Source of the DNA: Actinomycetes bacterium
Lineage (GTDB): Bacteria > Actinomycetota > Acidimicrobiia > Acidimicrobiales > RAAP-2
Direction: 5' to 3'
Assembly (NCBI GenBank): GCA_021798955.1
Contig: JAJZBK010000009.1
Location: 18,674-82,673 of the forward strand
DNA: 64,000 bases
The notes below the pieces were generated by a model. It ran no database searches. It was not told the origin of the DNA and saw nothing but the letters and a program-made list of their open reading frames with translations. This document shows, in pieces, positions 16,790 through 23,942 of this stretch. Every line of letters starts with the position of its first letter. Position 1 is the stretch's first letter. Both the position numbers and the translations under genes were made by a program.

Positions 16790-16844
16790 CCGACCGGGGG
16801 ATCGCCACCCCCGCGAACGGCGCCAGGGTGGGTCGGGCGCCGGG

Positions 16845-16856
16845 TACCGTGTAGCC
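16845..16856 (+). promoter_or_regulatory. Leaderless promoter of the RelA/SpoT gene
   Basis: TACCGT (16845-16850), then six bases, then ATG 16857. It favours this ATG over in-frame starts inside secF. Confidence 0.6.
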
Positions 16857-19322
16857 ATGGCAGTGGTGCAACCCGTTCCGGCCAACGGTGTCGGTGGCGG
16901 AACGGGTGAGACCGCGTCCGAGGGCCCGTACCCTGCGACGGTACCGACGTCCCTCCTTCAGCCGGTGCTCGATGCCTTCCGGCGGCGCCATCCCTCCGAC
17001 GACGTCTCGCTGATCCTGCAGGCAGCCGAGGTGGCCACCAAGGCCCACGCCGGCCAGCGACGCAAGTCGGGGGAGCCGTACGTGACGCACCCGATCGCCG
17101 TTGCCGGGGTGGTGGCCGACCTCGGCCTCGATGCCCAGACCGTCGTTGCCGCGTTGCTGCACGACGCAGTCGAGGACACCGGCGTCACGCTGGAGGAGAT
17201 CTCCGACCTGTTCGGGGAGACGGTGGCGCGGATCGTCGACGGGGTCACCAAGCTCGACCGGTTGCAGTTCGACTCCAAGGAGGCACAGCAGGCGGCGACC
17301 GTCCGCAAGATGCTGGTGGCCATGGCCAAGGACTGGCGGGTCCTGATCATCAAGCTGGCCGACCGGCTCCACAACATGCGCACCCTGTCGGTGATGCCCG
17401 AGTGGAAGCAGCGGCGCATCGCTCAGGAGACGCTCGACATCTACGCGCCGCTCGCCCACCGGCTGGGCATCCAGTCGGTCAAGTGGCAGCTCGAGGACCT
17501 GGCCTTTGCTACCTTGCACCCCAAGCGGTACGCGGAGATCGAGCAGATGGTGGCCAGTCGGGCGCCTCTCAGAGACGAGTACCTCGAGCGGGTCCTGTCC
17601 GCGGTACGTGAGCGCCTGGCGGCCTCGGGCGTGCGGGCCGAGGTGACCGGCCGGCCCAAGCACCTCTGGAGCATCTACGAGAAGATGGTCGTCCGCGGCA
17701 AAGAGTTCGACGAACTCTACGACCTGGTGGGCATTCGGGTGATCGTCGACTCGGAGAAGGACTGCTGGGCGGCCCTCGGAGCGATCCATGCCATCTGGCC
17801 CCCGGTACAGGGCCGGTTCAAGGACTACATCAACTCGCCCAAGTTCAACCTCTACCAGTCGCTCCACACCACGGTCATCGGACTGGACGGCAAGCCGGTC
17901 GAAGTGCAGGTTCGTACGCACCAGATGCACCGCCGGGCCGAGTACGGGATCGCCGCCCACTGGGACTACAAGGAGCACCCGGACGAGGTGGATGGCGCGC
18001 CGGACGACCCGGGTCCGACACGGTCGGCCCGCCGGGCCCGGGCCATCAAGGACGCGGCCTCGGTGCGCCGGCCCCGGAGCAAGGCGCGCTCCACGGCGGC
18101 GCGCGGCTCCGGCGATCCCAGCACCGAAGCCAAGGCGGCAGCCGACCGGCTCGCCGAACGCCAGGCGCTCGCTCGCGAGACGGGTGCCACGACGGCGGAG
18201 ATCGAGTGGATGCAGCGGATCGTCGACTTCCAGAACGAGACGACCGATCCGATCGAGTTCCTCGAGGCGCTCAAGCTCGACTTGGAGCAGGACGAGGTCT
18301 ACGTGTTCACGCCGAAGGGCCGGGTCATCGCCCTGCCGGCGAATGCCACCCCGGTCGACTTCGCCTACGCCATCCACACCGAGGTCGGCCACCGGTGCAT
18401 CGGCGCCAAGGTGAACGGTCGGCTCGTCCCGCTCGAGACCCGCCTGTCGTCGGCCGACACTGTCGAGATCTTCACTTCCAAGGCCCCGACGGCCGGTCCG
18501 TCGCGCGACTGGCTGGCCATCGTCGCCTCGTCACGGGCTCGGACGAAGATCCGCCAGTGGTTCTCACGGGAGCGACGCGAGGACGCCAAGGAGGTTGGGC
18601 GAGAGGAGCTGGTCAAAGAGCTCCGACGGGAGGGGCTGCCCGTCCAGAAGCTGACGTCCGACCACGCCCTGGCCGAGCTGGCTGCGGCCATGAACTACGC
18701 CGACCTCGACACGCTGTTCGCTGCCATCGGCGACAACCGAATCTCGGCCCGAGCGGTAGCCCAGCGTCTCCATCGGGACCTCCGCGGCGGGATCTACGAG
18801 GAGCAACTGCCGGTCACCGCCCGCGCCCAGCACCTCTCGGCGCGGCCCGGTCGGCCCCATGCTGCCGGCGTGTACGTGGAGGGCCTCGACGACCTGATGG
18901 TGCGGCTGTCCCGCTGCTGCACCCCGGTGCCCGGCGACGAGATCGTCGGGTTCGTGACCCGGGGCCGGGGGGTCTCCGTCCACCGGGCGGACTGCGCCAA
19001 CGCCGCGGCGTTGGCCAGCCGTTCTCGCGAGCGGCTCATCGAGGTCGAATGGGACCACCGGTCCTCTGGCGTGTTCGTGGCCACCATCGAGGTCGTGGCC
19101 ATCGACCGGTCGCGGCTGCTGGCTGACGTGACGAGCGTCGTCTCCGAGCACCACCTCAACATCGTGGGAGCCAACACGCAGACCGACGCCGACCGGATCA
19201 GCCGGATGCGCTTCGACATCGAGCTGGCCGACCCCACCCACCTCGAGGCAGTGCTGGGGTCCATCCGGCAGCTCGATGCCGTCTACGACGTGTACCGCAT
19301 CCTCCCGGGCAAGAAGGACTGA
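16857..19322 (+). CDS. relA: Bifunctional (p)ppGpp synthetase/hydrolase (RelA/SpoT homologue)
   Basis: 821 aa. The hydrolase HD domain is intact (T-H-P at 77-79, HDAVEDT from 102). The synthetase domain carries RFKDYINSPKFNLYQSLHT from 320, with the R-[FY]-K-D form typical of bifunctional enzymes. TGS (about 475-540), helical/zinc-finger (R-C-C-T-P-V-P-G) and C-terminal ACT domains follow. About 75 residues of basic, Ala/Arg-rich sequence (373-447) separate synthetase and TGS domains, longer than usual. The enzyme sets the stringent response at the ribosome. hisS starts 8 bp downstream, so amino-acid starvation sensing and two tRNA synthetases share an operon. Confidence 0.97.
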   Translation: MAVVQPVPANGVGGGTGETASEGPYPATVPTSLLQPVLDAFRRRHPSDDVSLILQAAEVATKAHAGQRRKSGEPYVTHPIAVAGVVADLGLDAQTVVAALLHDAVEDTGVTLEEISDLFGETVARIVDGVTKLDRLQFDSKEAQQAATVRKMLVAMAKDWRVLIIKLADRLHNMRTLSVMPEWKQRRIAQETLDIYAPLAHRLGIQSVKWQLEDLAFATLHPKRYAEIEQMVASRAPLRDEYLERVLSAVRERLAASGVRAEVTGRPKHLWSIYEKMVVRGKEFDELYDLVGIRVIVDSEKDCWAALGAIHAIWPPVQGRFKDYINSPKFNLYQSLHTTVIGLDGKPVEVQVRTHQMHRRAEYGIAAHWDYKEHPDEVDGAPDDPGPTRSARRARAIKDAASVRRPRSKARSTAARGSGDPSTEAKAAADRLAERQALARETGATTAEIEWMQRIVDFQNETTDPIEFLEALKLDLEQDEVYVFTPKGRVIALPANATPVDFAYAIHTEVGHRCIGAKVNGRLVPLETRLSSADTVEIFTSKAPTAGPSRDWLAIVASSRARTKIRQWFSRERREDAKEVGREELVKELRREGLPVQKLTSDHALAELAAAMNYADLDTLFAAIGDNRISARAVAQRLHRDLRGGIYEEQLPVTARAQHLSARPGRPHAAGVYVEGLDDLMVRLSRCCTPVPGDEIVGFVTRGRGVSVHRADCANAAALASRSRERLIEVEWDHRSSGVFVATIEVVAIDRSRLLADVTSVVSEHHLNIVGANTQTDADRISRMRFDIELADPTHLEAVLGSIRQLDAVYDVYRILPGKKD

Positions 19323-19330
19323 GCGCATCC

Positions 19331-20677
19331 ATGGCCGACGACCTGCAGCCGGCGCGCGCCCCGGGCGGCACGCGCGACGTCTTGTTCCCCGAATCGGCAC
19401 GCTGGGAAGCCCTGGTGGCCCGGTTCGCCGCCGTGGTCGAAGCGGCTGGCTATGGCCTTGCCCATACCCCGATCTTCGAGGAGACGAGGGTCTTTCGACG
19501 AGGGATCGGGGCTGGGAGCGATGTCGTCGGCAAGGAGATGTACGAGTTCGAGGACCGTGGTGGCCGGTCGTTGGCCCTGCGTCCCGAGGGGACCGCTCCG
19601 CTGGTGCGGGCCTTCGTCCAACACCGGCCGCCTGTGCCGTGGAAGGCCTGGTACGTCACGCCGGCGTTCCGCTACGAGCGCCCCCAGGCCGGTCGCTACC
19701 GCCAGCACCACCAGCTCGGGGTCGAGGCGATCGGCACCGGCGATGCCGACCTCGACGTCGAGGTCATCGCCCTGGCCCACGACCTCTTGGCTGGCGTGGG
19801 TCTTTCCCGTGTCGACCTGAAGGTGCACTCGATGGGCGACCCGACCTGCCGACCCGCCTACCTCGAGGAGCTGCGGGCCTACCTCCGGCCCCGCCGGGCA
19901 GAGCTGTGCGCCGAGCACGCCGAGCGGCTCGAGGCGAACCCGCTGCGCGTGCTCGACTGCAAGCGGCCCGAGTGCCGGGCGGTCACGGCGGAGGCACCCC
20001 GGATGCTCGACCACCTCTGCGAAGCCTGCCGGCGCCACTTCGACCGGGTCAGGGAAGGCCTCGCCGCCCTCGACGTGCCCTTCGCCGTCGACGACCGTCT
20101 GGTCCGGGGGTTCGACTACTACACGAGGACCACGTTCGAGTTCACCGCACCATCCCTTGACGCCGCCCAGAACGGCGTCGGGGGCGGTGGCCGCTACGAC
20201 GGGCTGGTCGAGGTGATGGGTGGTCCGCCGACGCCGGGGATCGGCTTCGGCATCGGTATCGAGCGGCTCCTCCTCGCCTGCGACGCCGAGCAGGCCTTCG
20301 TCGTGGAGCCACCGGCGCTGGACGCCTTCGTCGTCGACGTGGTGGGCGGCGCCACCGCGCGAGACCTCACCGCCAGGTTACGACGGTCCGGCCTCCGGGC
20401 GGACCGGGCGTTCGACGGACGGTCGATGCGCTCCCAGTTGAAGGCGGCCGACCGTTCCGGGGCGCGATGCGCCGTCATCGTCGGACCGGACGAGCTGGCC
20501 GCCGGCGAGGTGGCCATCCGACCGCTGCGGGTGGACGAGGAGCAGGTTTCCGTGCCGCTCGACGCCGTGGTGGACGCGGTACGACAGAGGGCAGCGAAGA
20601 CACCGCAGCGCGCTCCGGACGCTTCCGGCACTGCCGAGGACGAGCACGAGGACGAGCACGAGGAGGAGAACCCGTGA
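19331..20677 (+). CDS. hisS: Histidyl-tRNA synthetase
   Basis: 448 aa class-II synthetase. Motif 1 lies around G-T-R-D-V-L-F-P, motif 2 is AFRYERPQAGRYRQHHQ, the histidine-binding loop is L-V-R-G-F-D-Y-Y-T-R, and motif 3 is GIGFGIGIERLL. The C-terminal anticodon-binding domain covers about 330-425, followed by an acidic tail made of D-E-H-E repeats. It charges tRNA-His with histidine. The stop overlaps the aspS start as TGATG. Confidence 0.97.
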   Translation: MADDLQPARAPGGTRDVLFPESARWEALVARFAAVVEAAGYGLAHTPIFEETRVFRRGIGAGSDVVGKEMYEFEDRGGRSLALRPEGTAPLVRAFVQHRPPVPWKAWYVTPAFRYERPQAGRYRQHHQLGVEAIGTGDADLDVEVIALAHDLLAGVGLSRVDLKVHSMGDPTCRPAYLEELRAYLRPRRAELCAEHAERLEANPLRVLDCKRPECRAVTAEAPRMLDHLCEACRRHFDRVREGLAALDVPFAVDDRLVRGFDYYTRTTFEFTAPSLDAAQNGVGGGGRYDGLVEVMGGPPTPGIGFGIGIERLLLACDAEQAFVVEPPALDAFVVDVVGGATARDLTARLRRSGLRADRAFDGRSMRSQLKAADRSGARCAVIVGPDELAAGEVAIRPLRVDEEQVSVPLDAVVDAVRQRAAKTPQRAPDASGTAEDEHEDEHEEENP

Positions 20678-22491
20678 TGCCAGCCCCACCACCAGCGGGC
20701 GGCCTGGCCGACCAGGAGGGTTCGGCGACGTCGATGCGCACCCACCTCTGCGGCGAGCTGCGTGAAGCGCACGTCGGCAGCGCAGTAAGACTGTGCGGCT
20801 GGGTCGCCCGGCGGCGCGAGCACGGCGAGCACCTCGCCTTCGTCGACCTGCGGGACCACTCAGGCCTCGTCCAGTGCGTGGTGCCGGGGACCGTCGAGGC
20901 CCGCAGCGAGTACGTGGTGGCGGTGACCGGCGTGGTGCGTGCCCGACCAGAAGGGACGGCCAACGCCGACCTGGCCACCGGCGCCGTCGAGGTCGGCGAC
21001 TGCACGGTGGAGGTGCTGGCCGAGGCCGATCCACCCCCGTTCGCTGTCGACGACCGGGTCGACGTCGACGAGGCTGTCCGGCTCCGCCACCGCTACGTCG
21101 ACCTTCGCCGGCCTCGGCTCCAGGCCAACCTGCGCCTCCGGGCAGCCGTGGTGCGCGCCCTGCGCAACGCCATGGACCGGCAGGGCTTCTGCGAGGTGGA
21201 GACGCCGCTGTTGTGGGCACCCACGCCCGAAGGGGCCCGCGAGTTCGTGGTGCCGAGCCGGCTCCACCACGGGTCGAGCTACGTCCTGCCCCAGAGCCCG
21301 CAGCTCGCCAAGCAGCTGCTGATGGTGGCCGGTGTCGACCGCTACTACCAGGTGGCTCGCTGCCTCCGCGACGAGGACCTCCGAGCCGACCGCCAGTTCG
21401 AGTTCACCCAGCTCGACGTCGAGGCCTCCTTCGTGGGCCAGGAGGACGTCCTCGGCTTCGTCTCCGAGGCGGTGCTCGACGCGGCCGAGGTGGCCACGGG
21501 TGAGCGGCCCGGCGCCATCCCCCGGCTCACCTGGGCCGAGGCCATGGACCGCTACGGCACGGATAAGCCCGACCTGCGCTTCGGCATGGAGCTGGTCGAC
21601 CTGACGAGGACCTTCGCCGGGACGTCGGTGAAGGCCTTTGCCGCCCCGACGGTCAAGGGGCTGGTGGTCGACGGCGGGGCGACGGTGCCACGGTCACGGC
21701 TCGACGCCCTGACCGAGCGGGCTCGGGCCCTGGGTGCCAAGGGGCTCGCCTGGTTCCGAGTCGGGGAGGAGGGGATGCTCGACTCCCCGCTCGACCGCTT
21801 TCTCGCCGAGGACGAGCGCCGCGGCCTACTGGAGGTCACGGCGGCTGCCCCCGGGGACCTCGTCTTGGTGGTCGCTGACGAGCATCGGGTCGCCTGCACG
21901 GTGCTCGGGCAGCTGCGCCTCGAGGTCGGGGGTCGTCCGGTCCACGAGGGTCCCTACCGCTACGTCTGGGTCGTCGACTTCCCGCTCTTCGACGGGCTCG
22001 ACGACGCCGGCAACCCGCTGGCCGCCCACCATCCCTTCACCATGCCCCACCCCGACGACCTCCACCTGCTCGAAGACGATCCACTGGCGGTGCGTTCCCA
22101 AGCGTACGACCTGGTCCTCAACGGGTGGGAGCTCGGCTCGGGCAGCGTCCGGATCCACCGCGGCGACATCCAGTCACGGGTGTTCACCGCCCTGGGCATC
22201 TCCGACGAGGAGGCGACCGCCCGGTTCGGCTTCCTGCTCGGTGCCTTCCGGGCCGGGGCACCGCCGCATGCGGGCTTTGCCGTCGGCGTCGACCGGCTGG
22301 TGGCGATCTTCGCCGGCGAGGAGAGCATCCGCGAGGTCATCGCCTTCCCGAAGACCCAATCGGGCGCCGACCTGATGACGGGGGCTCCCTCGCCAGTCGC
22401 CCCCGCCGTGCTCACCGAACTGGGCCTTGCCCTGCAGCAGGTACCGCCGGCGTCCGCTGGCGGGTCCACGGCAACGGGAGGGGACCGGTGA
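20677..22491 (+). CDS. aspS: Aspartyl-tRNA synthetase
   Basis: 604 aa bacterial-type AspRS. It has an N-terminal OB anticodon-binding domain (V-R-L-C-G-W-V), class-II motif 2 (Y-Q-V-A-R-C-L-R-D-E-D), the bacterial GAD insertion, and motif 3 GFAVGVDRLVAIFAG. ATG 20677 has a strong Shine-Dalgarno (AGGAGGAG, 20661-20668) and overlaps the hisS stop (TGATG). An internal ATG at 20734, giving the conserved MRTHLCGEL start, is an alternative. I cannot tell from sequence whether it is Asp-specific or also charges tRNA-Asn. Confidence 0.96.
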   Translation: MPAPPPAGGLADQEGSATSMRTHLCGELREAHVGSAVRLCGWVARRREHGEHLAFVDLRDHSGLVQCVVPGTVEARSEYVVAVTGVVRARPEGTANADLATGAVEVGDCTVEVLAEADPPPFAVDDRVDVDEAVRLRHRYVDLRRPRLQANLRLRAAVVRALRNAMDRQGFCEVETPLLWAPTPEGAREFVVPSRLHHGSSYVLPQSPQLAKQLLMVAGVDRYYQVARCLRDEDLRADRQFEFTQLDVEASFVGQEDVLGFVSEAVLDAAEVATGERPGAIPRLTWAEAMDRYGTDKPDLRFGMELVDLTRTFAGTSVKAFAAPTVKGLVVDGGATVPRSRLDALTERARALGAKGLAWFRVGEEGMLDSPLDRFLAEDERRGLLEVTAAAPGDLVLVVADEHRVACTVLGQLRLEVGGRPVHEGPYRYVWVVDFPLFDGLDDAGNPLAAHHPFTMPHPDDLHLLEDDPLAVRSQAYDLVLNGWELGSGSVRIHRGDIQSRVFTALGISDEEATARFGFLLGAFRAGAPPHAGFAVGVDRLVAIFAGEESIREVIAFPKTQSGADLMTGAPSPVAPAVLTELGLALQQVPPASAGGSTATGGDR

Positions 22492-23907
22492 GTGACTGCC
22501 GGTGGTGCGGTGCGCTCCTGCGTCGTGACGGCTGACGACCTCTTTGCCGAGGCGGCGGAGCGCCGCCGCGCCGCCCGTGCCCCGCTCGCTGCCCGACTGC
22601 GACCCCGGACGCTCGACGAGGTCGTGGGGCAGCGTCATCTTCTGGGTCCAGACGGACCGTTCCGGGCGCTCGTCGAAGGCGACCGGTTGCGCTCCACCAT
22701 CCTGTGGGGACCCCCCGGTACCGGCAAGACGACGTTGGCCCGGCTGGTGGCCGACGCTACGGCCAAGGCGTTCGTCCCGCTCTCTGCCGTCACCGCGGGA
22801 GTGAAAGACGTGCGGGAGGTGGTGGAGGCCGCCACGCGACGGCTGGGTGAAGCGGACCAGGGAACCATCCTCTTCCTCGACGAGGTCCACCGGTTCAACC
22901 GGGCCCAGCAGGACGCGCTCCTGCCTGCCGTCGAGGACGGCCTGGTGGTCCTCGTCGGGGCGACGACCGAGAACCCCTACTTCAGTGTCAATGCACCGCT
23001 GCTGTCGCGCTCGACGCTGTTCCGGCTCGAGCCGCTCACCCTCGACGAACTGGCCACCGTCGCCGAGCGGGCGCTGGTCGCCGAGGGGGCGACGGCTGAC
23101 GCCGACGCCATCGAAGCCTTGGCCGGCAGTGCCGAGGGTGACGCCCGAGCGGTGCTCACCACCCTCGAGGTGGCCCTGGCGCTGGCCGGAGGTGATGGTG
23201 AAGCCGGGGTGGAGCGGGCCGCTCACGTCACCCGGGGCCACGTCGAGCGGGCGCGTCAGGCCCGGCTGGTCCACTACGGCGACGACGAGCACTACGACCA
23301 GATCTCCGCGTTGATCAAGTCCGTACGGGGCTCGGACCCGGACGCCGGGCTCTACTGGCTGGCCCGGATGCTCGAAGCCGGCGAGGATGCCCGGTTCATC
23401 GCCAGGCGGTTGGTCATCCTGGCCAGCGAAGACGTCGGCGAAGCCGATCCCTTGGCCCTGGTGGTCGCCGAGGCCGCTGCTCGCGCCGCCGAGCTCGTCG
23501 GCCTCCCCGAAGCCCAGCTCAACTTGGCTCAGGCCGTCGTCCACCTGGCCGTCTCGCCGAAGTCGAACCGGGTGACCCTCGCCCTGGGGGCGGCGCGTGC
23601 CGACGTCACCTCGGGCGCCCGTGCTGACGTCCCCGAGCATCTTCGAGACGCCCACTACCGCGGCGCCGCCGCCCTCGGTCACGGTGCCGGCTACCGCTAC
23701 CCCCACGAGTTCCCCGGAGCGTGGGTGGCCCAGGAGTACCGACCTCCGCTGGTGGCGGGGCACGTCTACTACCAACCGAGTGACCGCGGGTACGAGGCGA
23801 CGATCGCCGAGCGGCTGGCCCGCGCGCGGGCGGAGGTCCGCTCGGAGCCGGCCGCGAGCACCCCGAGCACCCCGAGCGCTCACGACAGCGCTCCGAACAG
23901 CCGATAA
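22492..23907 (+). CDS. rarA: Replication-associated recombination protein A (RarA/MgsA AAA+ ATPase)
   Basis: 471 aa. Walker A is GPPGTGKTT, Walker B is LFLDEVHRFN, sensor 1 is VGATTENP, and the typical C-terminal part contains R-G-S-D-P-D-A and the closing Y-K/R-Y-P-H-[ED]-[FY] motif. The family (WRNIP1/Mgs1) acts at stalled replication forks as a homotetramer. GTG 22492 directly follows the aspS stop and has a Shine-Dalgarno GGGAGGGG at spacing 8; GTG 22525 is the alternative. The tail after residue 450 is S-T-P-rich. In many actinobacteria this gene stands in the same aspS-to-alaS neighbourhood. Confidence 0.96.
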   Translation: MTAGGAVRSCVVTADDLFAEAAERRRAARAPLAARLRPRTLDEVVGQRHLLGPDGPFRALVEGDRLRSTILWGPPGTGKTTLARLVADATAKAFVPLSAVTAGVKDVREVVEAATRRLGEADQGTILFLDEVHRFNRAQQDALLPAVEDGLVVLVGATTENPYFSVNAPLLSRSTLFRLEPLTLDELATVAERALVAEGATADADAIEALAGSAEGDARAVLTTLEVALALAGGDGEAGVERAAHVTRGHVERARQARLVHYGDDEHYDQISALIKSVRGSDPDAGLYWLARMLEAGEDARFIARRLVILASEDVGEADPLALVVAEAAARAAELVGLPEAQLNLAQAVVHLAVSPKSNRVTLALGAARADVTSGARADVPEHLRDAHYRGAAALGHGAGYRYPHEFPGAWVAQEYRPPLVAGHVYYQPSDRGYEATIAERLARARAEVRSEPAASTPSTPSAHDSAPNSR

Positions 23908-23942
23908 CCACTGGCACGGCAACAGGCGAGGAGAACCGACGA

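Noticed and set aside
16485..16856. N-terminal extension of the RelA/SpoT gene into secF
   Set aside because: The extension is the shifted frame of the secF tail; ATG 16857 has leaderless promoter spacing and a normal N-terminus.
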